The notes under the pieces were generated by a model that was given only the letters and a program-made list of their open reading frames with translations, did no database searches and was not told the DNA's origin. The translations under genes were made by a program, and so were the position numbers. A DNA stretch of 30,146 nt. Origin: Bacteroides sp. GTDB lineage: Bacteria > Bacteroidota > Bacteroidia > Bacteroidales > Bacteroidaceae. This document shows, piece by piece, positions 1 through 8,281 of the stretch (position 1 is the first letter of the stretch; the number at the start of each line of letters is the position of its first letter). The DNA lies in assembly GCA_019412865.1 (NCBI GenBank), contig DXOJ01000399.1, positions 1 to 30,146 of the forward strand. The letters are read 5' to 3'.

Positions 1-41
1 TTAGCCATTAATATATTGACTATTAGCAGGAAAAGGGTACT

Positions 42-902
42 TTAAGGGACGACTACATAGCGTAATCCGGCTGCGCATCCTCTTACACCATGTGCTAAAT
101 GTAACCATCCTTGTGGAGTTTTAATGGGGTGTGGCCCTTCTCCATTTTTTACCTCCTTGATCGTATGATAAAACCGTTTATTGATGATTTTTTCCTCTTT
201 TATTTCGGCATGACAGATGTCATCTATGAGTGCCCATCCGATACCTCCTCCATTGCCGGCGTCAATAAAACCATCTTGAGGGCGGGTATACAGGGCATAC
301 TTCCCATTCACAAATTCCGGATGAAGCACTACGTTACGTTGCTGGCTCGGAGATTTCAGATCCGGCAAGCGTTGCCATGTTTTTAGGTCTTTTGTTCGTG
401 CAATACCTGCAACGGCTACTGCGGAAGATAAATCACCGGCTGGAGCGTTTGTATCTTTGCGTTCCGCACAAAAAATGCCATAAATCCATCCATCTTCATG
501 TGCGGTCAGGCGCATATCGTACATATTGGTATCAGGAATGTCTGTCTCCGGCATTTCTATCGGATAATCCCAAAAACGAAATCCGTCTACGGGACTATTA
601 CTTTCTGCTACTGCAAAGAATGATTTTCGGTCTGCTCCTTCCACACGCGCCACAAGATAGTATTTATGATTGATCTTGATGGCTCCCGTATTCATTACAG
701 CGTTGATACCAATTCTTTCTTCCATGAATGGGTTTTGTTTTTCATCAAAATCATACTTCCAGATGAGTGGTGCATGTTCTGCTGTTAATACAGGGTGGTA
801 GTAACGTTTATATATACCGTTGCTATTGTTACATATCTCATTTTTTCGGTTGATAAGAGCTTCATAATTTTGTGTTAGCTCTTCTAATCTATTACTTTTC
901 AT
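42..902 (-). CDS. GH130 4-O-beta-D-mannosyl-D-glucose phosphorylase, C-terminally truncated
   Basis: Cytoplasmic phosphorylase expected to split beta-1,4-mannosyl-glucose with phosphate into mannose-1-phosphate and glucose, the last step of (gluco)mannan breakdown. The protein has no signal peptide. It matches the GH130 subfamily 1 type closely from residue about 30: [41 protein letters not shown] (D129 is the likely proton donor), [20 protein letters not shown] and [19 protein letters not shown]. The family is normally about 390 residues. Here the match stops at GLRYV and is followed by three unrelated residues and TAA, so about 100 residues, including the last propeller blade, are missing. 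Neither of the other two minus frames to the window edge restores the expected continuation. It starts 26 nt after the GH140-like gene and is the last gene of the visible operon. Family call is firm; activity of this copy is doubtful. Confidence 0.85.
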   Translation of the reverse strand: MKSNRLEELTQNYEALINRKNEICNNSNGIYKRYYHPVLTAEHAPLIWKYDFDEKQNPFMEERIGINAVMNTGAIKINHKYYLVARVEGADRKSFFAVAESNSPVDGFRFWDYPIEMPETDIPDTNMYDMRLTAHEDGWIYGIFCAERKDTNAPAGDLSSAVAVAGIARTKDLKTWQRLPDLKSPSQQRNVVLHPEFVNGKYALYTRPQDGFIDAGNGGGIGWALIDDICHAEIKEEKIINKRFYHTIKEVKNGEGPHPIKTPQGWLHLAHGVRGCAAGLRYVVVP

Positions 903-928
903 ATTCTATAGTTATTTTTCTCGGTTAA

Positions 929-2290
929 TTATTCTATAATTAAAACCCAGTCATTTCCTTTTCCCTTTGTGGGAGAGGATACGGGAATGGTATCTGCTGT
1001 TGTATTTTGATGGAATGTGATTCTTCCATTGCGAGGATTCATCCACTTTAAAGACCGTTTGGATGCCTTCATTGAAGGCAAATAAATCGTTCTCTCTCCA
1101 CCTTGTGGAAAATATACTAATAAGTAGTCTTTGTTGCCGAATGCTACGGGATAGTTTTTATTTTCTAAAGGTATATTGCCAAAGATGGTTTGTTGGTTTT
1201 TTCCTTGAGTAAAGTCAAATTTTTCCCATAATCTGCGAAAGTGAATTAAGTCCCATGCTCCTTGTTTATCCATTGATTGGTACCATGGAGTGTCGGCGTC
1301 ACATTTAGGCTCACGTCCGGTATCAAACATCTGCCATATATCATTACAGCCGTATGTATATCCACAAGCTCCGCTGAACATACTTTGGTAAAGTGTATGG
1401 CGGATATCATCATCTCCAAATCTTCCATTTTCTTTTTTGAAATTGATCGGAATATTTTCATATCGGGGTTCTCCGTCCATGCATGGCTTGTGTGGTTCCT
1501 TTTTTAAATCGGGCAAAAGCAGACGTTGATAGATTGCGAAATCTTGTTGTGCGTGTCCGGATTGACACATATTAAAATCCAGCCACGAAGCATTGTGAAA
1601 CCAGAACGAGGATGAGTGCTCTCCATGAGGATGATAGGTCATCAAATGGTTTTTGTCTACACTTTTAATACCGGTTGCTAATGCATTCCAAATGGCAAAG
1701 TTTTTTCCGTCTCCACTTCGATCACCTCCTATTATCCATATCAGATTGGGTGCGTTCATATAGCGTTCTCCTAACCATTTGCCGTATCTATATGCATTTT
1801 CCGGTGTAAAAATCTCCGGTCCTTTTCCCCATTGTTTGTCTACCTTATCTCCCCAGGTTGGTAGTAGAGCTATGTATAAACCTTTGGCTGCTGCCAGAGA
1901 AATAACTTTGTCTACATGAGTGAAATAGCCGGGAGCGGGCTTGTCAATATTGCCGTCAATTAACTTAGGTTCTCCGTTAGATGAAACATCCATATCATCT
2001 AATTCATCCAGGATTACCGTTTGTATGACGGTAAATCCTTTTTCTCTGCGATTCTCCAAATATAGTTCAGTCTCTTTGTCATTTAAGCGGCTGATGAGTT
2101 CCCATGCTGTATCTCCCATGTAGAGAAAAGGAGTTCCGTCACTGTATTCTAGGTAACGTCCTGAAGAATTTACCCTTAAGTTTCCTTTGGATAGATTCGT
2201 GGCGTTTCCTGTCCACCGGTCTTCTTGGGCGGAAGTTCCAGTTATACAAAACATGAATAAAATATAGCAGATGGAGAATCGTTTGAACAT
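929..2290 (-). CDS. GH140/apiosidase-like glycoside hydrolase (DUF4038 type), secreted
   Basis: Predicted 453-residue periplasmic or secreted enzyme. The frame is open much further upstream, to 2515, but that stretch overlaps the preceding GH5 gene. ATG 2290 gives a clean signal peptide (MFKRFSICYILFMFCITGTSA, cleavage near residue 21) and sits 4 nt after the GH5 stop, so it is taken as the start. The body is a DUF4038-type (beta/alpha)8 domain, about residues 35-360. It has TPFLYMGDTAWEL, NLIWIIGGD (D190) and CMDGEPRYE (E274), which I infer are the catalytic acids by analogy with the apiosidase BT1012. A short beta-rich C-terminal domain of the putative collagen-binding type (about 375-453) follows. 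Many members have no proven substrate, so activity on apiose or another side chain is inference. Confidence 0.8.
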   Translation of the reverse strand: MFKRFSICYILFMFCITGTSAQEDRWTGNATNLSKGNLRVNSSGRYLEYSDGTPFLYMGDTAWELISRLNDKETELYLENRREKGFTVIQTVILDELDDMDVSSNGEPKLIDGNIDKPAPGYFTHVDKVISLAAAKGLYIALLPTWGDKVDKQWGKGPEIFTPENAYRYGKWLGERYMNAPNLIWIIGGDRSGDGKNFAIWNALATGIKSVDKNHLMTYHPHGEHSSSFWFHNASWLDFNMCQSGHAQQDFAIYQRLLLPDLKKEPHKPCMDGEPRYENIPINFKKENGRFGDDDIRHTLYQSMFSGACGYTYGCNDIWQMFDTGREPKCDADTPWYQSMDKQGAWDLIHFRRLWEKFDFTQGKNQQTIFGNIPLENKNYPVAFGNKDYLLVYFPQGGERTIYLPSMKASKRSLKWMNPRNGRITFHQNTTADTIPVSSPTKGKGNDWVLIIE

Positions 2291-2294
2291 AATT

Positions 2295-3335
2295 CTATTT
2301 TTTAAAGGTACTTGTATATTTCTCAATGATAGGCATTTGCGGTCTTTCTTTCCCGTCTTTGGGGGTGATTGCCATGAAATAGGTATCCCACCACGGACCC
2401 GCAGCCCAATATGTACCATTGATTCCGTTTTCTTGCAAGTATCCCAAGAATAAGTCGAGGGTATCATTCCAACGGGGATCATTGTCAGGGATTCCATATT
2501 CTCCGATAAAACCATGGAATTTATTCTGTTTAATCCATTCTACAAATGGTTTTACCCGGTCGATTCCTTTCTCCGGATAACATTCTTCCTCTTCGTATGA
2601 ATATTTGTACGTACCGGATGCATCCTTGTCAAAATATACATGAGCTTCAAAAGCAAGGTTATTAGCCGGGTCTTTTAAGAATTTGAGTGTATCACTCTGC
2701 TCGATCCAACGCTCTGCTGATGACCAGTCGTTGCCGCCTACCATAATAAGCGTATTTGTGTCGACTTCTCGTATGGCATTGATGGACGCTTGCGCCATGT
2801 CGAACCACTTGGTTTCCGGGGCCAGATCATGTGGTTCGTTCATTAGCCCGTAACCATATATGTTTTTAAAAGTGGAGAATTCTTTAGCGATAGCTTGCCA
2901 GAAAGAAGCCAGGTCTTCGATTGTTAATCCGTTGTTTCCAATGAGGGTATGTTCGTTGTTCATGAAGCGGCGACAGTAATTATGTAAGTCAAGAATAACC
3001 ACCATATCGCGTTTCTCTGCTGCTCTGACCAATTCTTTCATTTTATTGAGGTCATGCTGGTTTAGCGGTCCTTTTAAGTCAAGTTGTAGCCGTTCCCATT
3101 TGAATGGTAACCGGATAAGTTTCAGCCCTTTCTTTTGCCAATATTCGAGGTCTTGATCTGTCGGGTAGGTATAGTCTTTATTATACTCACCGGGGAAAGA
3201 TGAACCGAAGTCCGCGCATGCCAAGTTTACTCCGTAAGGTTCACCTGTCTCTTTTACCGGAGGTTGATTACTTTTACATCCATTTAGAGTAAGAAGGCTA
3301 AGTAGTAGAAAAGCCGAAATAAAAACTTTTTTCAT
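2295..3335 (-). CDS. GH5 endo-glycanase lipoprotein (paralog of the GH5 at 5935-7020)
   Basis: 346-residue lipoprotein with a type II signal peptide (lipobox LNGC, C20). A single GH5 (beta/alpha)8 catalytic domain spans about residues 33-346. Visible landmarks are the N-terminal YGVNLACADFG strand, LIRLPFKWERLQ, the acid/base in GLMNEPHD (E167), EAHVYFD, and the nucleophile in GFIGEYGIP (E279). The start GVNL..A.FG resembles the fungal endoglucanase II type (subfamily 5-like), so beta-1,4-glucanase or glucomannanase activity is likely but not settled. The residues after C20 (KSNQPPVK) lack the acidic cluster typical of surface-exported Bacteroides lipoproteins, so a periplasm-facing location is inferred. 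It lies 10 nt after the GH2 gene and 4 nt before the GH140-like gene. Confidence 0.87.
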   Translation of the reverse strand: MKKVFISAFLLLSLLTLNGCKSNQPPVKETGEPYGVNLACADFGSSFPGEYNKDYTYPTDQDLEYWQKKGLKLIRLPFKWERLQLDLKGPLNQHDLNKMKELVRAAEKRDMVVILDLHNYCRRFMNNEHTLIGNNGLTIEDLASFWQAIAKEFSTFKNIYGYGLMNEPHDLAPETKWFDMAQASINAIREVDTNTLIMVGGNDWSSAERWIEQSDTLKFLKDPANNLAFEAHVYFDKDASGTYKYSYEEEECYPEKGIDRVKPFVEWIKQNKFHGFIGEYGIPDNDPRWNDTLDLFLGYLQENGINGTYWAAGPWWDTYFMAITPKDGKERPQMPIIEKYTSTFKK

Positions 3336-3345
3336 AATGTTCTGT

Positions 3346-5916
3346 TTAATAGGGTGATTGAAGATTCCAGCCTTTTACAATAACTGGAGATTCCAAATTT
3401 ATTTTTAATATTTTTGATTCCTGTGGGTTAAGCCATATATAGTTCTCCGAAACGATAAGTTGGTCCATTTTTTCTGGTACTTCTACGTGTACTCCGATAG
3501 CAGGGTGCTTTCCTGTATTTGTTAAAGTCACCATATTACCTGTGCGTTCCATTTTAATTTCTGTTTGGGGCATTGATACGATGGAGCCCGGACGTACTTC
3601 GTAATTGGTAAAGTAATAATTCCGATATATGTTTTTGTTATCTTTGATTATGTCCAGAACAAAGAATAGCATGGTCGATTTGGTTTGTTCTCTATTCAGA
3701 TTTATTTCTCCTAGTTTTTTGACGACATTATCATCGCCGATACCGTTGAAAGTATGGGTGGCAACAGTATCTAGTAATGCATTGTATATAGACACTTTGA
3801 CTTGATAAGGTTCTTTCTCTAATGTTTGGCAGTCATCAAGTAGATAGACAGGAAGACTGACTTCTTGACTGGCAAGGTTGCTGCGGTCAAATAGCATGAC
3901 TGCTGCTAACGGGGCAAAAGACTTTTGCACAAAATAGTGAACGGGTTTTATGATACCATAATAGTCTACACATGACCATGATACACCAGGATAGTTATCG
4001 TTCATCTTATAATAAAGTGCTCCGGTAGTATGAGGCCATAATGTGCGTGCCCGTTCTAATGTATGGCGCACTCCTACTACTTGTGCTAACTGTGACCCGA
4101 GTATGAAAGAAGCCAGCGAGTCCTTCGGCATAAAATAACCGGAATATTGAGTAAGTTTCTCTATTTCTCTCATCGTTCCGAAGATAGGAGTGTGGTGCGT
4201 GAAATTACCGCTCCTTTGGGGAGGCCACACTTCTTTTTCCTCGTCCAAATATCTACGCACTGTCTCGATGTGAGGCAATGATGCTATCCCAAATTCTCCC
4301 CAAAAAGGAGCGGTCATATTCAAATTGTGATTAAGATGAGCATCGTCCCACCAGCAGTTGTAATTGTGCTGACTACCTCCCCAGGCCTCCCCGCGATGGA
4401 AGGGACGTGTTCCGTCAAGTTCAATGCTTAGTCGTCCCATCATATCAATTGCAGGTCCGAATGGTTTATCCGATTCATTTCCTGCTCCCCACATGATAAG
4501 AGAAGGGTGATTTCTTAATCGTTTGGTATTTCTTTCCACTGTTTCTTGCAGCATAGCGTACGGTTGCGTGTTATGGCTATTCCAGGCCGTTGGCCATTCT
4601 TGCATGACTAAAATACCATATTTGTCGCATAATTCGTAAAAATCATCAGTTTCGGGCATTCCCCCTCCCCAAGCTCTTAGCATTTGTATGTGCTGGCTTT
4701 GGGCTATTTGGAGTAAATGTTCATATTTATTTCTTGAGAAGTCCATTAATGCATCCATAGTGCACCAGCCTGTTCCTTTTATAAACATCGGCTTGTCATT
4801 GATGACAAATGTCCAGTTATAATAATCTTCTTTAGCACCATCAATTAATGGTCTCATCTCAATAGTCCGTATACCGAACGACGTTTTTGCATGGGCGGTC
4901 TTTCCTTTTTGTGGAATGAAGAATAGATTGAGGTCGTATAGTGCTTGTTCTCCTCTGTCATTGGGCCACCAAAGATGCGGATCTTTGATTTGAAGGTCTA
5001 AAGATAGAGTTTCCTGTTTCTTCTGACTATTTATGTTGAAATGATAATATTGTTTTACTCCTTTAAAGTTTTTAGGAGATGCTTCTGCATATAATACTCC
5101 TTTTAATGGAGATGATTCTTTATGCAAATCGAGAGTTAAGCGCATTTGACCATCGAGCGAACGAGTGGCGATGAATGGCGATTCTATTTCTACTGCGGCT
5201 TGTTCTTTTAATTGAACGCTACGCCAGATTCCTAATGATGGGATTTGTGCATAATGCCATCCATAAACGCAATTGAATACAACAGTATATTTCCAACTTT
5301 CATTTGCGTTGGGAGGCCAGTTTCCCAGAAACATTTGGGGAATGGCTTCTAGTTTTACTATGAGAGTATTTTTATTCTTTAAATATTTACCTATTGAAAA
5401 ATCGGGGCCTCCGAACATACCTTCATGTGTTCCCAAAAGTTTTCCATTGAGCCATATTGTACATTTGTTAGCGATTCCGCCAAAAGATAATATACAGTGC
5501 GATGAGGGGGAGTCTAGTTCGAACTCCCGCTTCATCCACCATGTTTTGTAAGATTGTTTTTCTGCAATAGAGTCATTCTGTCCGATGTATGGATCAGGTA
5601 TGATTTCATTTTCTACTAATGCGGTGTGAATACTACCAGGCACACGGGCGGGTATTTGATCTGTCCAGATGGTATGTAAACGTTCTTTTTCACTTCCTCC
5701 TTCTGCCAGTTGCCAGGTTCCGTCCAAAGAGATTTTCGCAGGAGTATCCCTGACAAGAGGAATATTTCCTGCTTCAGTCATCTGTATACCTTTTACTTCT
5801 ATTGGAGATAGCTTTGCTGCAAAGCTTTCCCTGTCTATCTCATCCATTGATTTTTGTGCAATAATCATTGGAGTAGATAGCAGTAAAGTGATAATGGTGA
5901 TGATTCGAGTTCTCAT
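3346..5916 (-). CDS. GH2 beta-mannosidase-like glycoside hydrolase
   Basis: 856-residue exo-acting enzyme, probably periplasmic, expected to release beta-linked mannose from non-reducing ends of oligosaccharides made by the GH5 enzymes. A signal peptide ends near residue 20 (TPMIIA, then Q). The order is an N-terminal jelly-roll sugar-binding domain (about 55-240, with LDGTWQL, RVPGSIHTALV and IWLNGK), an immunoglobulin-like domain (about 245-355), the TIM barrel (about 356-650), and C-terminal beta domains. In the barrel, AWGGGMPETDDFYELCDKYG and WGAGNES (acid/base E481) are visible, and FWGEFGIASLP carries the nucleophile E541. The WPP and W-rich pattern favours beta-mannosidase over beta-galactosidase. 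The gene sits 18 nt after one GH5 gene and 10 nt before its paralog. The exact sugar specificity is inferred from sequence type and context. Confidence 0.87.
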   Translation of the reverse strand: MRTRIITIITLLLSTPMIIAQKSMDEIDRESFAAKLSPIEVKGIQMTEAGNIPLVRDTPAKISLDGTWQLAEGGSEKERLHTIWTDQIPARVPGSIHTALVENEIIPDPYIGQNDSIAEKQSYKTWWMKREFELDSPSSHCILSFGGIANKCTIWLNGKLLGTHEGMFGGPDFSIGKYLKNKNTLIVKLEAIPQMFLGNWPPNANESWKYTVVFNCVYGWHYAQIPSLGIWRSVQLKEQAAVEIESPFIATRSLDGQMRLTLDLHKESSPLKGVLYAEASPKNFKGVKQYYHFNINSQKKQETLSLDLQIKDPHLWWPNDRGEQALYDLNLFFIPQKGKTAHAKTSFGIRTIEMRPLIDGAKEDYYNWTFVINDKPMFIKGTGWCTMDALMDFSRNKYEHLLQIAQSQHIQMLRAWGGGMPETDDFYELCDKYGILVMQEWPTAWNSHNTQPYAMLQETVERNTKRLRNHPSLIMWGAGNESDKPFGPAIDMMGRLSIELDGTRPFHRGEAWGGSQHNYNCWWDDAHLNHNLNMTAPFWGEFGIASLPHIETVRRYLDEEKEVWPPQRSGNFTHHTPIFGTMREIEKLTQYSGYFMPKDSLASFILGSQLAQVVGVRHTLERARTLWPHTTGALYYKMNDNYPGVSWSCVDYYGIIKPVHYFVQKSFAPLAAVMLFDRSNLASQEVSLPVYLLDDCQTLEKEPYQVKVSIYNALLDTVATHTFNGIGDDNVVKKLGEINLNREQTKSTMLFFVLDIIKDNKNIYRNYYFTNYEVRPGSIVSMPQTEIKMERTGNMVTLTNTGKHPAIGVHVEVPEKMDQLIVSENYIWLNPQESKILKINLESPVIVKGWNLQSPY

Positions 5917-5934
5917 GGACAGTATTTATTCTGA

Positions 5935-7020
5935 TTATTGTTGTGTACTTTTATATTTCAGGAGCGTGCTTAATTGCGGACGATCCTGTGTGTAATTATT
6001 GGTCGGTTGGACAGATAAGGGATAGTCACCCCATCGTGGACCGGCAGACCAATAAGTTCCGTTTATTCCATTTTCTTGTAGATATTTAAGTGCTGCATCA
6101 AGAATATCCAGCCAACGACCGTCAGTATCAGGTATTCCATATTCACCGACGAATCCACGTTTATTATTCTCTTTCAGCCAGTCAACAAAAGGTTTCAAAC
6201 GAGCCACCCCTGTTTGAACGGTTGCACCATCTTCATCATATCCTTTATTATAGTTTCCGGAAGAATCCGAATCGAAATATATATGTGCCTGGAATATCAG
6301 GTTATTACTTGGATCTGTAAGAGTTTTCAGATTGTCACTGCATTCTTTCCATCGTCTGGCAGAACTGAATTCGTCTCCGCTAACTATGATGGTTGTTTTA
6401 GTATCTATAGTGCGGATGGCATTAATGCAAGCTTGGGCTATGTTAACCCACGGTGTCGATGCCAGCATTTCGTAGGGTTCATTCATAATGTCGTAACCCC
6501 AGATATTTTTATAGTCTTTAAACTCCTTTGCCAGTTTTTTCCATACGTCACAGAAATTGTCAACAGTGCATCGTGCATTACCAATGATTGCATATTGATT
6601 ATTTTGTGAACTTTGCCCGTCGCAATATACACAATATCTTCCAAAGTTATGCATATCCAATAGTATCTGTATGTTTCTATCTTCGGCAGCTTTGACGAAT
6701 TTCTTCATTTTTGCCAGTTCTGTTGCATTTAATTCTCCATTCATTGTGGGTTGTATGCGTTCCCAACGAAATGGAAAACGTACCAGATAAAGACCTTTGG
6801 CTTTAAAGTAATCCAAGTCTTTTTCTGTGGGATAACCATAGTGAGTACCATCTACCCCCGGATATACATTCCCAAATTCAGCTCCTGACAGGTTAACTCC
6901 GAAATAAGCTGTTTGTTTGGTTGGTTGAGGTTCATCACCATTTTCTTCTTCGTCTGATTTGGAACAAGATGAAAATAGAAGTGCTATAATCGTTAATAAT
7001 GAAAATAAGTCTTTTAGCAT
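5935..7020 (-). CDS. GH5 endo-glycanase, probable surface lipoprotein
   Basis: 361-residue lipoprotein (LFSSC, C19) with the acidic stretch SKSDEEENGDE directly after the cysteine, which is the type of signal that sends Bacteroides lipoproteins to the cell surface. The GH5 catalytic domain runs from about residue 39 to the end. It shows FGVNLSGAEFG, LVRFPFRWERIQ, LLDMHNFGRY, the acid/base in DIMNEPYE (E181), QAHIYFD, and the nucleophile in GFVGEYGIP (E293). It is clearly paralogous to the GH5 at 2295-3335 along its whole length and shares LQENGINGTYW near the C-terminus. Its likely role is the first endo-cut of the polymer at the surface, next to SusC/SusD. The gene follows the glycan-binding protein after 59 nt containing a strong hairpin. 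Beta-1,4-glucan or glucomannan backbone specificity is inference. Confidence 0.88.
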   Translation of the reverse strand: MLKDLFSLLTIIALLFSSCSKSDEEENGDEPQPTKQTAYFGVNLSGAEFGNVYPGVDGTHYGYPTEKDLDYFKAKGLYLVRFPFRWERIQPTMNGELNATELAKMKKFVKAAEDRNIQILLDMHNFGRYCVYCDGQSSQNNQYAIIGNARCTVDNFCDVWKKLAKEFKDYKNIWGYDIMNEPYEMLASTPWVNIAQACINAIRTIDTKTTIIVSGDEFSSARRWKECSDNLKTLTDPSNNLIFQAHIYFDSDSSGNYNKGYDEDGATVQTGVARLKPFVDWLKENNKRGFVGEYGIPDTDGRWLDILDAALKYLQENGINGTYWSAGPRWGDYPLSVQPTNNYTQDRPQLSTLLKYKSTQQ

Positions 7021-7043
7021 AAATCGAATTGTTTTTGTTTATG

Positions 7044-7071
7044 AGGGAACGCTTTAGTACGAGCGTTCCCT
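7044..7071 (-). promoter_or_regulatory. Intercistronic hairpin between the glycan-binding protein gene and the enzyme genes
   Basis: GGGAACGCT at 7045-7053 and AGCGTTCCC at 7062-7070 are perfect 9-bp inverted repeats, extended to 10 bp by the A/T pair at 7044/7071, with an 8-nt loop. In the operon RNA (minus strand) the stem is preceded by an A-rich run and not followed by a U-run. It therefore does not look like a classical intrinsic terminator for the operon. A role as a partial terminator, processing site or 3' stabiliser for the SusC/SusD/SGBP part of the message is inferred. Read on the plus strand it is followed by a T-run, but no plus-strand gene ends here. Confidence 0.6.
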
Positions 7072-7079
7072 TTTTATTT

Positions 7080-8252
7080 TTACTTATGAACAAACCTGAA
7101 ATTACACATACTTAAATCAAAATCTTGAGCAGATTCGGGAGAAAATATGATTTTGAAAGCTGTGTTGGTACTAGGATCGATAGGATTAGGCAACAATGCT
7201 TCTGTATCGGCACTGATCCGTACAGTTTGCCATCCACCATAAGTATTAACAGGAATTCCTCCTTTGGAAGGATACCATCCATAATCTCCTAAAATGATAC
7301 GCGCCTGGGCTGATATCGGAAATTTAGCTCCAGTACAGATTTCAAATCTTAAATCGTAAGATGAAGGGTCTGCGGCTACTTCTGCCGGTACAGTAATATA
7401 TCCGGCCCACATAACCATCCATCCCCAAGCTTTCACGGAATTATTGAAGCGAATATATTTTCCTCCTTCTACTAATGGTTCCGGTTGTCCTTCTAATGTG
7501 CCGTCACATAAGAAATCTTTCGGGGCATCAGGGAATTGGCTGGAATGTGTAAAGGCACCGCTTCCCGGCCAATTATTGAAATCGAAAAGTTGAGATACTC
7601 CCGGATCCATGTATGTGAGCTTGTATGCTTCATCCATGTTTGCCCCTTTTATAGTAAGAGTAGATTTCGGAGCGGCATTTGCAGGAATTTCTATTGTCAG
7701 CTCTGTACGAGTAGCATCGATTACATTTACTGGTAAATTGCCTAGATTAACAATTGCTTCCTCGATTGTAATACCGTAGAGGTCAAAATTGTCACCTGTA
7801 ATAACCGTCGTATCTCCCGGCTGGGTAAATTCATTCTTGAGTCCATTGATTGTTAAATCAGGGATGGAAACGACAAAAGGAATACTTAGTTCTCCGTGTT
7901 TGGTTGTAATATAAATTGTGTTTGTCACTTCTTTAGGAAGTGCACGGGGAATAGGTGCGAGAAGCATATCGTATGTCGAATATATCTCCTTACTGTCCAC
8001 CTCGATATCATTGAATTTTAGGGAAGTGATATCTCCGAGGTTTGTTCCCTCGATTCGTACTACTTGTTCGAAATTTGCTCCCTCAATGGGAAATTCAGCA
8101 TCTGTTGCCAAAACGACTTTGTCTACAGTCGGAGCACCTGTTGACGGTTTGTTTTCTTTGGCTTTCAGATCGTCGACTTCAACAATATCCGTACAGGATG
8201 TTAAAGTAAATATGGATGCTGCGATTATTGCAAAATATTTTATTTTCTTCAT
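7080..8252 (-). CDS. Surface glycan-binding lipoprotein with IPT/TIG domains (SGBP-B type)
   Basis: 390-residue lipoprotein (LTSC, C20, followed by TDIVEVDDL with several acids) in the SusE/SusF position right after SusD. It probably sits on the cell surface, holding polysaccharide and feeding the SusC/SusD complex. Two IPT/TIG-like immunoglobulin folds are visible, about residues 40-130 (VRIEGTNLGDITSLKFND) and 130-215 (TVITGDNFDLYG). A C-terminal domain, about 220-390, contains FDFNNWPGSG, FNNSVKAWGWMVMWAGYITVP and GGWQTVRI. The tryptophans there are candidate sugar-stacking residues, as in the xyloglucan-binding domain of SGBP-B proteins. No catalytic motif is seen. The ligand is not readable from sequence and is inferred from the neighbouring enzymes. 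Confidence 0.82.
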   Translation of the reverse strand: MKKIKYFAIIAASIFTLTSCTDIVEVDDLKAKENKPSTGAPTVDKVVLATDAEFPIEGANFEQVVRIEGTNLGDITSLKFNDIEVDSKEIYSTYDMLLAPIPRALPKEVTNTIYITTKHGELSIPFVVSIPDLTINGLKNEFTQPGDTTVITGDNFDLYGITIEEAIVNLGNLPVNVIDATRTELTIEIPANAAPKSTLTIKGANMDEAYKLTYMDPGVSQLFDFNNWPGSGAFTHSSQFPDAPKDFLCDGTLEGQPEPLVEGGKYIRFNNSVKAWGWMVMWAGYITVPAEVAADPSSYDLRFEICTGAKFPISAQARIILGDYGWYPSKGGIPVNTYGGWQTVRISADTEALLPNPIDPSTNTAFKIIFSPESAQDFDLSMCNFRFVHK

Positions 8253-8281
8253 AATCTGTTTTTTTACATGGTTATAAGTGA

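Noticed and set aside
2291..2515. 75-codon upstream extension of the GH140-like gene
   Set aside because: It overlaps the end of the GH5 gene in another frame, has no signal peptide, and the ATG at 2290 gives a clean signal peptide.
7044..7080. Intrinsic terminator for a plus-strand transcript (hairpin plus T-run)
   Set aside because: No plus-strand gene lies upstream; the nearby plus-strand open frames are shadows of minus-strand genes. It is kept only as an operon hairpin.
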